From positions 1-43,364 of the forward strand of contig NZ_JVKV01000069.1 of the NCBI RefSeq assembly GCF_001072375.1: a DNA stretch of 43,364 nt. Direction: 5' to 3'. The DNA comes from Streptococcus pseudopneumoniae. GTDB lineage: Bacteria > Bacillota > Bacilli > Lactobacillales > Streptococcaceae. Of the stretch, positions 32,695 to 40,048 are shown piece after piece. The number at the start of each line of letters is the position of its first letter. The stretch's first letter is position 1. The notes below the pieces were generated by a model that saw nothing but the letters and a program-made list of their open reading frames with translations, searched no databases and was not told the origin of the DNA. A program made the translations under genes and the position numbers.

Positions 32695-32828
32695 ATCTCG
32701 TGAAAAAAAGACACGTTGGGGTCTTAATTCGCTTTCTTGTTTTCAAGCTCATGAAAAAGAGGTCCACTGGACCCAAACTCGCTCTCTCATTTCAAAGCTC
32801 GTGAAAAAAAGACCCGTCGGGGTCTTTT
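32695..32828. repeat. Tandem array of three terminator-like hairpins downstream of rpsR
   Basis: Minus strand from the rpsR stop: hairpin 1 (AAAAGACCC/GGGTCTTTT), linker TTTCACGAGCTTTGAAATG then AGAGAGCGAGTT, hairpin 2 (GGTCC-AGT-GGACC), linker TTTTTCATGAGCTTGAAAAC then AAGAAAGCGAATT, hairpin 3 (AAGACCCC..GTGTCTT), TTTTTCACGAG. The period is about 50 bp and the linkers are clearly related. The nadE array near 4.4 kb has the same kind of linker. Confidence 0.85.
32807..32828 (-). terminator. Terminator of rpsF-ssb-rpsR
   Basis: Nine-base stem AAAAGACCC/GGGTCTTTT with a four-base loop and further T on the minus strand, three bases after the rpsR stop. It is unit 1 of the tandem array. Confidence 0.88.
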
Positions 32829-32830
32829 CT

Positions 32831-33070
32831 TTAATCTTCGTTTACGAAAGGCATCAAAGCCATTACGCGAGCGCGTTTGATAGCTGTTGTTACTTTACGT
32901 TGGTTTTTAGCTGAAGTTCCAGTTACACGACGAGGAAGGATTTTCCCACGTTCTGAAACGAAACGGCTAAGAAGCTCAGTATCTTTGTAATCAACATATT
33001 CAATTTTGTTTGCTGCGATGTAATCAACTTTTTTACGGCGTTTGAATCCGCCACGACGTTGTTGAGCCAT
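32831..33070 (-). CDS. rpsR: 30S ribosomal protein S18
   Basis: A 79-residue ribosomal protein with the family core '[20 protein letters not shown]' and '[20 protein letters not shown]'. It binds 16S rRNA with S6 on the platform of the small subunit. The N-terminus '[17 protein letters not shown]' is basic as usual; it has no zinc-ligand cysteines. It is the last gene of rpsF-ssb-rpsR, with a terminator directly after it. Confidence 0.98.
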   Translation of the reverse strand: MAQQRRGGFKRRKKVDYIAANKIEYVDYKDTELLSRFVSERGKILPRRVTGTSAKNQRKVTTAIKRARVMALMPFVNED

Positions 33071-33101
33071 GTTTTTTCTCCTTTATAGTATTAATTGTCC
33101 A

Positions 33102-33572
33102 TTAGAATGGTAAATCATCATCTGAAATATCCAAAGGATTTGTTGTTCCGAATGGATTTTCATCACGTGAAAAGTCAGGTACTGATTGAGTAGGTGCTGA
33201 ATAGTTTGAACTTGGTGCAGAATAAGCTCCACCAGTATGTCCTTCACGCACACTACGGCTTTCCAACATTTGGAAATTCTCAGCCACGACTTCCGTCACG
33301 TAGACACGTTGTCCTTGCTGGTTATCGTAACTACGAGTTTGAATACGGCCTGTCACCCCGATAAGTGAGCCTTTTTTAGCCCAATTAGCAAGATTTTCAG
33401 CCTGTTGGCGCCACATAACGACATTGATAAAATCAGCCTCACGTTCGCCATTTTGACTCTTAAATGTACGGTTTACTGCAAGAGTAAAAGTCGCAACTGC
33501 TACATTTGATGGGGTATAACGCAACTCAGCGTCACGAGTCATACGCCCTACAAGTACAACATTGTTAATCAT
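33102..33572 (-). CDS. ssb: Single-stranded DNA-binding protein
   Basis: A 156-residue SSB with an N-terminal OB fold (about 1-105: '[20 protein letters not shown]', '[30 protein letters not shown]' in part) and a Gly/Ser/Pro-rich linker ending in the acidic tip DDDLPF, the docking site for replication and repair proteins. Its place between rpsF and rpsR marks it as the main replicative SSB rather than the competence-induced SsbB. It starts 11 bases after rpsF. Confidence 0.97.
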   Translation of the reverse strand: MINNVVLVGRMTRDAELRYTPSNVAVATFTLAVNRTFKSQNGEREADFINVVMWRQQAENLANWAKKGSLIGVTGRIQTRSYDNQQGQRVYVTEVVAENFQMLESRSVREGHTGGAYSAPSSNYSAPTQSVPDFSRDENPFGTTNPLDISDDDLPF

Positions 33573-33583
33573 AATCTACCTTC

Positions 33584-33874
33584 TTACGCGTCAGTTTTGA
33601 CGATCATGTGACGAAGAATGTCAGCGTTGATTTTTGAAAGACGGTCAAACTCTTTAAGAGCTGCATCATCATTTGCTTCAACGTTAACGATGTGGTAAAG
33701 TCCTTCGCGGAAATCTTGGATTTCGTATGCAAGACGACGTTTTTCCCATGTTTTTGATTCAACAACAGTTGCACCGTTGTCAGTCAAGATAGAGTCAAAA
33801 CGTGCTACCAAAGCGTTTTTCGCTTCTTCTTCAATGTTTGGACGAATGATATAAAGAATTTCGTATTTAGCCAT
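33584..33874 (-). CDS. rpsF: 30S ribosomal protein S6
   Basis: A 96-residue ribosomal protein with the family opening '[20 protein letters not shown]' and the '[20 protein letters not shown]' core. S6 pairs with S18 in the 30S platform. AAGGAGG lies before the ATG. The 75-nt leader has short hairpins that could bind an S6-S18 complex for feedback control, as known in other bacteria. First gene of the rpsF-ssb-rpsR operon. Confidence 0.98.
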   Translation of the reverse strand: MAKYEILYIIRPNIEEEAKNALVARFDSILTDNGATVVESKTWEKRRLAYEIQDFREGLYHIVNVEANDDAALKEFDRLSKINADILRHMIVKTDA

Positions 33875-33948
33875 TGATATGTTCCTCCTTTTGGTCTAAT
33901 GACCCCAAGACTTTGCAAGGGGTAAGTGAGGTTTGCTCACAATAAATT

Positions 33949-33977
33949 ATTATACTAGAAAAAAATTTTTTTCGCAA
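33949..33977 (-). promoter_or_regulatory. Promoter and leader of rpsF-ssb-rpsR
   Basis: Minus strand: TTGCGA, 17 bases, TATAAT. The leader downstream has inverted repeats GTGAG/CTCAC, ACCCC/GGGGT and GGTC/GACC before the ribosome-binding site. I do not see the CCG element described for canonical S6:S18 leaders. Confidence 0.85.
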
Positions 33978-34006
33978 GTAAAAAATGCTTCTATTTTATT
34001 TTTTAC
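33978..34006 (-). terminator. A/T-rich hairpin at the end of the CBS-ACT gene
   Basis: GTAAAAAAT and ATTTTTTAC form a nine-base stem whose arm includes the stop codon. The stem is A/T only, so termination may be weak. It abuts the rpsF -35 box. Confidence 0.5.
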
Positions 34007-34659
34007 AGTTTTTTTGCAGAAGTTTGTGTAATTTCTTCAACCTGAATATTCTCAGATTCAAATTTCTGTTTAAAGGTAGCTAGATCAACCATTCCCTCAA
34101 TTTGAACTTCGATAACAATCTTACCATCTTTACGTGGAATATTAACAGTATGAGAGATATTAAGATTTTCCTCAACGATTAAAGAAACAATCTTACCAAG
34201 TACCCCAACTTCATTTTCTGTGATAAAACGAACACGGATTCCCTCTTCGCCATAACCAGAAATTTCAAGAAATGCTCTGAATACATCACGGTCAGTAATG
34301 ACACCATAGACTTGTTCATTATCAATAACTGGCAAGATTCCAATCTTATTTTTCAGCATAAGATAGGTTGCATCTTCCAAACTTGCATAACCGGAGACAG
34401 TTACAACATTACGAATCATGACGTCTTTTACTTTTGTTTTATTAAGCAAGTAATTCATCTCAAAGATTGAAAGACTCGTTGCTTTTGATGGACTGGCTTC
34501 AGCAATTGTTCCTTCTGTTACTAGACCAACTAATTTATCATTTTCAATAACAGGAAGACGATGCAAACCTTGCTCGCGCATCAAGTCTGCTGCATGTGCT
34601 ACAGTCGTATCTGGGCTAATATATACGACCTTTCGTGTCATAAAATCTTTAACTGCCAT
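34003..34659 (-). CDS. CBS-ACT domain protein, AcuB-like
   Basis: A 218-residue cytoplasmic protein with two CBS domains (about 1-58, 'MAVKDFMTRKVVYISPDTTV', and about 75-132, 'VKDVMIRNVVTVSGYASLED') and a C-terminal ACT domain (about 140-210, 'VRFITENEVGVLGKIVSLIV'). CBS pairs bind adenine nucleotides and ACT domains bind amino acids, so this is a likely sensor. The AcuB name comes from a Bacillus relative beside an acetoin operon; no acetoin genes are here. Lying just after livJHMGF on the same strand, it may respond to branched-chain amino acids, but it has its own promoter. Confidence 0.85.
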   Translation of the reverse strand: MAVKDFMTRKVVYISPDTTVAHAADLMREQGLHRLPVIENDKLVGLVTEGTIAEASPSKATSLSIFEMNYLLNKTKVKDVMIRNVVTVSGYASLEDATYLMLKNKIGILPVIDNEQVYGVITDRDVFRAFLEISGYGEEGIRVRFITENEVGVLGKIVSLIVEENLNISHTVNIPRKDGKIVIEVQIEGMVDLATFKQKFESENIQVEEITQTSAKKL

Positions 34660-34687
34660 AGGAACTCTCCTTTATGTTTATAGCTTT

Positions 34688-34727
34688 ATTATACACTTTT
34701 TACGAAAATCAATCAAACGCTTTCATC
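34688..34727 (-). promoter_or_regulatory. Promoter of the CBS-ACT gene with a cre-like site
   Basis: Minus strand: TTGATT, 17 bases, TATAAT. GATGAAAGCGTTTGAT (34712-34727) overlaps the -35 box and resembles the CcpA operator (cre, TGWAANCGNTNNCA) with two mismatches at one end. Confidence 0.65.
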
Positions 34728-34762
34728 TCTTTTTCAAGATTCTGAAAACTCTGAAATACTAT

Positions 34763-34788
34763 AAAAAGAGCCCTATATTAGGGCCCTC
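34763..34788 (-). terminator. Distal terminator of the liv operon
   Basis: Minus strand: GGGCCCTAATATAGGGCTC, forming a stem with one bulged C, followed by TTTTTAT. It lies about 250 bases after the livF stop codon, beyond the hairpin array. Confidence 0.75.
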
Positions 34789-34799
34789 AATCTAATGAT

Positions 34800-35039
34800 T
34801 ATGTAATTTGTTTGGCAATCTTTCCCGCAGACTAAGACAAGCTTTATCCGCCGACTAAAAGATCCTCCGGACTAATGTGGATTGCTTGCGCAATCTATAT
34901 TCGCAACCTAAACTAGTCTCCCAGACTATACGAAGATTACTAGGCAATCCTTATCCGCCGACTAAAACAATCCACTGGTTCTGATGATTGCCAAGCAATC
35001 TCTATCCGCCGACTAAAACAATCCACTGGATTGTTTTAG
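34800..35039. repeat. Degenerate tandem hairpin array downstream of livF
   Basis: This gene-free stretch holds about four to five units with a 51-54 bp period. Units align on the element 'TATCCGCCGACTAAAACAAT' or variants at about 34841, 34898, 34951 and 35002, with a partial one at 34821. The first unit on the minus strand is a perfect hairpin CTAAAACAATCC-ACT-GGATTGTTTTAG (35013-35039) that includes the livF stop codon. Between units there are smaller hairpins such as GATTGC-TTG-GCAATC. No reading frame is convincing. Confidence 0.85.
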
Positions 35040-35746
35040 CCACCTAGATATGCTTTTCTGACTTCGTCTGATGCTGCGAGTTCTTTACCTGTGCCTGATA
35101 GGACAATCTTACCTGTTTCAAGAACATAGCCTCGATCTGCGATGGCTAGTGCTTTATTGGCATTTTGCTCGATCAAAAGAACAGTTGTACCTTGTTTTTG
35201 AATATCTTGGATGATATCAAAAATTTCTTGAATAAAGATTGGCGCAAGCCCCATTGATGGTTCATCTAACAAAAGAAGCTTAGGCGTTGACATAAGCGCA
35301 CGTCCCATAGCAAGCATCTGTTGCTCACCACCAGAAAGGGTAGCTGCATCTTGGTTTTTACGTTCTTCCAGACGAGGGAAACGTGAAAAGACTTTTTTCA
35401 GATTTGCTTGGTTCTCTTCACGATTTTTCTTAAGAAAGGCTCCCATCTCCAAGTTTTCCAAAACTGTCAAACCAGGGAAGACGTGACGTCCTTCTGGTAC
35501 TTGAGAAAGTCCTGATGCCACAATTTTTTGTGCAGGCATCTTTTGGATTTCTTGTCCCAAAAATTCAATTTTACCAGAACTTGGACGAACAAGGCCTGAC
35601 AAGGTACGAAGGATGGTTGTTTTACCAGCCCCGTTGGCACCGATAAGGGAAACAACTTCTCCTTCGTTTACTTCAAAGCTCACATCACGTACAGCTTGAA
35701 TCATACCGTAGTGTACTGAGAGGTTTTCAACTTTTAACATAGACAT
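35036..35746 (-). CDS. livF: Branched-chain amino-acid ABC transporter ATP-binding protein LivF
   Basis: One of two ATPases that power Leu/Ile/Val import. The 236-residue protein has Walker A 'GANGAGKTT' (36-44), the ABC signature LSGGEQ (137-142), Walker B 'LLLLDEP' (157-163) and the usual LivF ending 'SDEVRKAYLGG'. It starts one base inside the livG stop codon (TAATG), with GGAGG upstream. The stop codon lies in the arm of a 12-bp hairpin, the first unit of the array that follows. Confidence 0.95.
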   Translation of the reverse strand: MSMLKVENLSVHYGMIQAVRDVSFEVNEGEVVSLIGANGAGKTTILRTLSGLVRPSSGKIEFLGQEIQKMPAQKIVASGLSQVPEGRHVFPGLTVLENLEMGAFLKKNREENQANLKKVFSRFPRLEERKNQDAATLSGGEQQMLAMGRALMSTPKLLLLDEPSMGLAPIFIQEIFDIIQDIQKQGTTVLLIEQNANKALAIADRGYVLETGKIVLSGTGKELAASDEVRKAYLGG

Positions 35747-36510
35747 TAGGCTTCACCTCCTAGATAAGCTTCGATAACACGTTTATTATTCTTGATTTCA
35801 TCTGGTGTTCCATGAGCAATCAAACGACCGTACTCAAGAACATAGATACGCTCAGTAACTTCCATAACCAAGTTCATATCATGTTCAATCAGCATAATAG
35901 TAATGTTGAATTCATCCTTGATGCGACGAATCAACTCAGTCAATTCTGCAGTTTCTTGTGGATTCATACCCGCTGCAGGCTCATCCAAGAAAAGGATTTT
36001 AGGTTCTGTAGCAAGAGCACGAACAATTTCCAAACGACGTTGTTGACCATAGGCTAAATTTTTAGCTAGAGTTTCAGCATCTCCATCCAAATCAAAGATT
36101 TTTAGTAATTCTAAAGCTTTAGCTTTCAATTCTTTTTCATTCTTATAAAAAGCTGGTAAGCGCAAGAAACTTGCAAAAACATGTTGTTTATGATGATTAC
36201 TAAATGCAATTAGAACGTTATCCAAAACTGTCAAGTCCTTAAAAAGGCGGATATTTTGGAAGGTACGCCCTAAACCAAGAGATGCGATTTTATAGGGTTG
36301 CTTGCCATTTAACAAGTGACCATCCAAGGTTACTGTCCCTTCGCTTGGTTCATAAACACCTGTCAATAAGTTGAAGAGGGTTGTTTTCCCAGCACCATTC
36401 GGTCCAATCAGACCAACAAGTTCACCTTCGTTCAATTCGAGAGTGACGTCCCCAACGGCTGTCAGACCACCAAAATGTTTGGTTAAATTTTTTACTTCAA
36501 GTAATGCCAT
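35746..36510 (-). CDS. livG: Branched-chain amino-acid ABC transporter ATP-binding protein LivG
   Basis: The second ATPase of the Liv importer, 254 residues. Walker A is 'GPNGAGKTT' (36-44), the signature region is 'LAYGQQRRLEIVRALATEP', Walker B is 'ILFLDEPAAGMNP', and the C-terminal 'TPDEIKNNKRVIEAYLGG' is the BCA_ABC_TP_C extension typical of LivG. It overlaps livM and livF by one base at each end, so the last three genes are translated as a coupled set. Confidence 0.95.
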   Translation of the reverse strand: MALLEVKNLTKHFGGLTAVGDVTLELNEGELVGLIGPNGAGKTTLFNLLTGVYEPSEGTVTLDGHLLNGKQPYKIASLGLGRTFQNIRLFKDLTVLDNVLIAFSNHHKQHVFASFLRLPAFYKNEKELKAKALELLKIFDLDGDAETLAKNLAYGQQRRLEIVRALATEPKILFLDEPAAGMNPQETAELTELIRRIKDEFNITIMLIEHDMNLVMEVTERIYVLEYGRLIAHGTPDEIKNNKRVIEAYLGGEA

Positions 36511-37466
36511 TAGTTTTGTCCCTCCTTCTTACCTTTTTTAAAGAGACGTGATAGGCTCAATTCCCATGTCCCAAGAAGACCACCTGGTCTGAAGATCATA
36601 ACGAGTACTAAGGCCAAAGCATAGATAATCATACGAACGCTGGCCACGTCTTGAAGGAGCATGTTCAAGATTCCAAGAACAATCGCCGCAACAATTGCCC
36701 CTGTAATGGATCCTAAACCACCAAATACAACGATAATCAAGACATTGATAGAATTGATAAACGTATAATCTTTTGGTACGACTGATCCGATAAATCCTGA
36801 CTGAAGAGTACCTGCGATACTTGCAGTAACAGCACCAAAAACAAAAGCAATGATTTTAATTTTTGTAGTATTGACCCCTACTGACTCAGCAGCAATCTCA
36901 TCTTCACGAACTGATAAGGTTAAACGTCCGATAGGACTACGAAGGAAATTGAGAGTAGCAATCGTTGTAATCACAGCAAAGAAATATACCATTTGCCAGG
37001 TTGTAAAGTTAGGAATCCCCAAAATACCAGCAGCACCGTTTGTAAGGCTTCCACCATTAATAATGAAGATACGGATAATTTCAGCAACACCAAGTGTCGC
37101 AACCGCGAGATAATCCCCTTTCAAACGTAGGGTAGGAATTCCAACGACCAAGGCAACCAAACCAGCAATAATGGCACCGAGCAACATAGCCCCAAAGAAT
37201 GCACCATAGGTTGGAGATTTTGATCCGATAATGGCTGCTGCATAAGCACCAATAGCCATAAATCCAGCATGTCCAAGTGAAAACTGACCAGAGAACCCAA
37301 CGATTAGGTTAAGACCTACTGCTAGAATAATATTGATACCGATTTGTTCAATAATCTGAATATGGAAAAGGTTCAAGACTCCTATTGAAACCAATAGACT
37401 AATCAAACCATATCCAAGCAACAAAAGGAATAACCATAGAATATTAACTTTTAAATTTTCTTTCAT
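36510..37466 (-). CDS. livM: Branched-chain amino-acid ABC transporter permease LivM
   Basis: One of two membrane subunits of the importer, 318 residues with about 8-10 helices. The family block 'GFSGQFSLGHAGFMAIGAYA' is present, and 'VREDEIAAESVGVNTTKIKI' is the cytoplasmic EAA-like loop that docks on the ATPases. GAAGG precedes the ATG and the gene follows livH after three bases. Confidence 0.95.
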   Translation of the reverse strand: MKENLKVNILWLFLLLLGYGLISLLVSIGVLNLFHIQIIEQIGINIILAVGLNLIVGFSGQFSLGHAGFMAIGAYAAAIIGSKSPTYGAFFGAMLLGAIIAGLVALVVGIPTLRLKGDYLAVATLGVAEIIRIFIINGGSLTNGAAGILGIPNFTTWQMVYFFAVITTIATLNFLRSPIGRLTLSVREDEIAAESVGVNTTKIKIIAFVFGAVTASIAGTLQSGFIGSVVPKDYTFINSINVLIIVVFGGLGSITGAIVAAIVLGILNMLLQDVASVRMIIYALALVLVMIFRPGGLLGTWELSLSRLFKKGKKEGQN

Positions 37467-37469
37467 TGT

Positions 37470-38339
37470 TTACACCTTCTCTTTCACATTCTTACCGAGG
37501 ATACCAGCTGGACGAACAATCAAGATTAAGAGCAAGATTCCATACACGATGGCATCACGGAAATCTGACATTCCGAAGGCGGTAGCAAATGTCTCCAAAA
37601 GACCAATAACAAAGCCACCCAGTGCTGCACCAGGAATGATTCCGATACCACCAAGAACGGCAGCCACGAATGATTTAATACCTGGAGTCATTCCCATCAA
37701 TGGTTCGAGAGAGTTATAGTAAAGTGCAATCAAGACACCCGCTGCACCAGCTAGAGCTGAACCCAATGCAAAGGTAAAACTGATTGTACGGTTCACGTTA
37801 ATCCCCATCAGCTGAGCAGCATCACTATCTACAGAAACGGCACGCATGGCTTTTCCCATCTTGGTTTTTTGTACGATGAGTTGTAGAAGAACCATCAAAA
37901 CAAGTGAGACAGTCAAAATCAACAATTGAATATTTGTTAGACTAATTGGTCCCAAGTCATAACGAACTGTTTGGATTGCTTGAGGGAAGGCACGTGTGTT
38001 GGCACCTACCAGATAGACCATTCCATACTCCAGTAAGAAGGATACCCCGATAGCTGTAATCAATACAGAGATTCGAGTTGAATGACGTAATGGACGATAA
38101 GCTAGGAACTCAATGATAACACCGAGAATCGCTGTACCGATCATCGATAAGATCAAGGCAACAAAGAAATTTAATTGCAAGGAATTAATCAAAAAATAAC
38201 CCATAAAAGCACCCATCATGTAAATATCACCATGGGCAAAGTTAATGAGCTTGATAATTCCATAAACCATAGTATAACCTAGGGCTAGTAGCGCATAGAT
38301 ACTACCCAAGATTAGACCATTGACAAGTTGTTGAAGCAT
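37470..38339 (-). CDS. livH: Branched-chain amino-acid ABC transporter permease LivH
   Basis: The other membrane subunit, 289 residues. 'LVNGLILGSIYALLALGYTM' with 'INFAHGDIYMMGAFMGYF' is the classic LivH N-terminus, and 'MRAVSVDSDAAQLMGINVNR' is the ATPase-docking loop. I use the ATG of MLQQLVNG; a GTG three codons earlier is in frame, but the ribosome-binding site (AAAGAG) fits the ATG. A 115-base gap with a hairpin separates it from livJ. Confidence 0.93.
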   Translation of the reverse strand: MLQQLVNGLILGSIYALLALGYTMVYGIIKLINFAHGDIYMMGAFMGYFLINSLQLNFFVALILSMIGTAILGVIIEFLAYRPLRHSTRISVLITAIGVSFLLEYGMVYLVGANTRAFPQAIQTVRYDLGPISLTNIQLLILTVSLVLMVLLQLIVQKTKMGKAMRAVSVDSDAAQLMGINVNRTISFTFALGSALAGAAGVLIALYYNSLEPLMGMTPGIKSFVAAVLGGIGIIPGAALGGFVIGLLETFATAFGMSDFRDAIVYGILLLILIVRPAGILGKNVKEKV

Positions 38340-38412
38340 ATGGTTCACTCTTTCTAAGTTTTATTTTTTAGGATTTTTATAAAAAAATAATCCTTTCATA
38401 AACACCGAAACA

Positions 38413-38436
38413 GGGAGTGAGTAAAAGCTCATTCCC
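38413..38436 (-). other. Hairpin between livJ and livH
   Basis: GGGAGTGAG and CTCATTCCC form a nine-base stem with one G-T pair and a six-base loop, 19 bases after the livJ stop. It has no T run, so it may protect the livJ mRNA 3' end and give more binding protein than permease. A second, A/T-rich hairpin (AGGATT..AATCCT) follows at about 38361-38384. Confidence 0.55.
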
Positions 38437-38454
38437 CATTTCCTGTATCTATAA

Positions 38455-39615
38455 TTATGGTTTTACGACTTCTGCCGCTTCTACTTTACCATTATTCATG
38501 GTCATCATGAAGGCTGTTTTCACAGTGTTGTGATCTGCATCAAAGCTTGTTTGACCTGTAACACCTTCAAAGTTTTGTGTTTTAGCAAGATTGTTCTTGA
38601 TATCAACTGAAGTTTTTGCACCTTTTGCTGCATTAGCTACAAGGTAAACTGAGTCATAAGCAAGAGCTGCAAATGTTGAAGGATCTTCGTTGTATTTTGC
38701 ACGGTAAGCTTCAAGGAAGGCTTTTGCTTTATCTGAAACCTCTACAGTAGTTGAGAATCCTGAGATGAAGTAGATATTTGATGCGCGTTCAGCTGTTGCT
38801 TGTTGAACAAACTCTGCACCGTTGAATCCATCACCACCAATGATTGGTTTATCAATTCCCATACCACGAGCTTGGTTTACAATTTTACCAGCTTCTGTGT
38901 AGTAACCTGGCAATACGATTGCATCAAAGTCTTTATCTTTGATTTTTGTCAAAGCTGCTTGGAAGTCAGTGTCACCTGATACAAACGTTTCATCTGCTAC
39001 GATTTCGCCTGAGAATGAATCACGGAATGATTTTGCAATTCCTTTAGCGTAGTCGCTTGAGTTATCAGTATACAAGACAACTTTCTTAGCGTTCAACTTG
39101 TTTGTAACATAGTTAGAAATAATTTTCCCTTGGAAGCTATCTTGGAATGTTCCGATGAAAAGGAAATCTTGACCTTTTGTCAAACCATCTTGAGTAGCAC
39201 TTGGAGAAATCAATGGAACCCCAGCTTGTGTAGCATTTGCTACTGCTGCTGCGGTTGCACCTGAAGTTGCAGGTCCTACGATAGCTGCTACTTTAGATTG
39301 AGTAACAAGGTTTGTTGAAACAGAAGCAGCTTCAGCAGTTTCAGATTTGTTATCTTTGTCTACTACTTCGATTTGTTTACCATCGATACCACCTGCTGCG
39401 TTGATTTCATCAACTGCAAGTTGAGCACCCTTTTGCTCAGATGTACCGTAAGATGCTACAGCACCAGTTTCTTCAAAGTTGAAACCGATTTTAACGACTT
39501 TCTCATCCACTGGGTTACCAGTTGAATTTGAAGCTCCTGTCTTCACTTCTCCACAAGCTGCTAAAACAGCTACACTTGCAAGAGCTACAAGTGATAAGGC
39601 AAATTTTTTCTTCAT
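38455..39615 (-). CDS. livJ: Branched-chain amino-acid binding lipoprotein LivJ
   Basis: The surface receptor of the Liv importer. The 386-residue precursor has a lipoprotein signal ('LSLVALASVAVLAACG', lipid-bearing C21) followed by a Peripla_BP_6 domain: 'VVKIGFNFEETGAVASYGTS', 'AQLAVDEINAAGGIDGKQIE' and 'VAAIVGPATSGATAA'. GGAG lies before the ATG. The promoter is near consensus and overlaps a CodY box, so the operon should be repressed when branched-chain amino acids are plentiful. Confidence 0.95.
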   Translation of the reverse strand: MKKKFALSLVALASVAVLAACGEVKTGASNSTGNPVDEKVVKIGFNFEETGAVASYGTSEQKGAQLAVDEINAAGGIDGKQIEVVDKDNKSETAEAASVSTNLVTQSKVAAIVGPATSGATAAAVANATQAGVPLISPSATQDGLTKGQDFLFIGTFQDSFQGKIISNYVTNKLNAKKVVLYTDNSSDYAKGIAKSFRDSFSGEIVADETFVSGDTDFQAALTKIKDKDFDAIVLPGYYTEAGKIVNQARGMGIDKPIIGGDGFNGAEFVQQATAERASNIYFISGFSTTVEVSDKAKAFLEAYRAKYNEDPSTFAALAYDSVYLVANAAKGAKTSVDIKNNLAKTQNFEGVTGQTSFDADHNTVKTAFMMTMNNGKVEAAEVVKP

Positions 39616-39657
39616 GTTTATCTCCTTTTAATTTCTTAATTTAAATTACATGTTAAG

Positions 39658-39686
39658 AATATACCGAATTATCTGAAAATTGTCAA
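39658..39686 (-). promoter_or_regulatory. Promoter of livJHMGF
   Basis: Minus strand: TTGACA, 17 bases, TATATT, close to consensus. Confidence 0.9.
39667..39681. promoter_or_regulatory. CodY box in the livJ promoter
   Basis: AATTATCTGAAAATT matches the CodY consensus AATTTTCWGAAAATT at 14 of 15 positions and lies between the -35 and -10 boxes, where binding would repress. CodY control of liv genes is known in Gram-positive bacteria. Confidence 0.85.
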
Positions 39687-39703
39687 CACATTTATCTTAA
39701 TTT

Positions 39704-39973
39704 TTACATGATAACGTTTTCGCTATTTCTATAGAGACTACCAACAAAGGGAGTTTCCAATTCTTGGATATGACATCGTCGCACTTTTTTGATAAATCTC
39801 TCTTTTCCTAAACGGCTAACCAGTTCTTCCACTTCTTCTGTTGGGACATACAGTTGCAGATAACGGTGTTTTTTAGAGTGGTAACAAATATCACCATAAT
39901 TATCGAGTTTTTTTGCATCACGATTATAGTATAGGTAGATAATCAGACCAGACCGATTCTCTTTTTGAAACAT
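39704..39973 (-). CDS. ylbG: YlbG family protein (UPF0298/DUF2129)
   Basis: An 89-residue conserved protein of unknown function found throughout Firmicutes. The opening '[20 protein letters not shown]' followed by [17 protein letters not shown] is typical. It may be RNA-linked but no activity is established. The ATG of MFQKENRS is chosen because GGAAG lies seven bases upstream. Its promoter overlaps the clpP terminator. Confidence 0.82.
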   Translation of the reverse strand: MFQKENRSGLIIYLYYNRDAKKLDNYGDICYHSKKHRYLQLYVPTEEVEELVSRLGKERFIKKVRRCHIQELETPFVGSLYRNSENVIM

Positions 39974-40004
39974 ATTACAACTTCCTTCTAACAATCTTCT
40001 TACT

Positions 40005-40033
40005 ATTATATCAAAAAAAGCAAACTCAGTCGA
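40005..40033 (-). promoter_or_regulatory. Promoter of ylbG, overlapping the clpP terminator
   Basis: Minus strand: TCGACT, 17 bases, TATAAT with extended -10 (TGATATAAT). The -35 box is the loop of the clpP terminator and the spacer is its T run. Confidence 0.7.
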
Positions 40034-40040
40034 GTTTGCT
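40013..40040 (-). terminator. Terminator of clpP
   Basis: Minus strand: AGCAAACTC, loop GACT, GAGTTTGCT, then TTTTTT. Nine perfect base pairs. Confidence 0.92.
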
Positions 40041-40048
40041 TCAAAAGA

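Noticed and set aside
34894..34906. GCGAATA on the minus strand resembles a ComX/SigX competence box (TNCGAATA).
   Set aside because: It lies inside the degenerate livF hairpin repeat with no gene correctly placed downstream, and the T-rich flank is missing.
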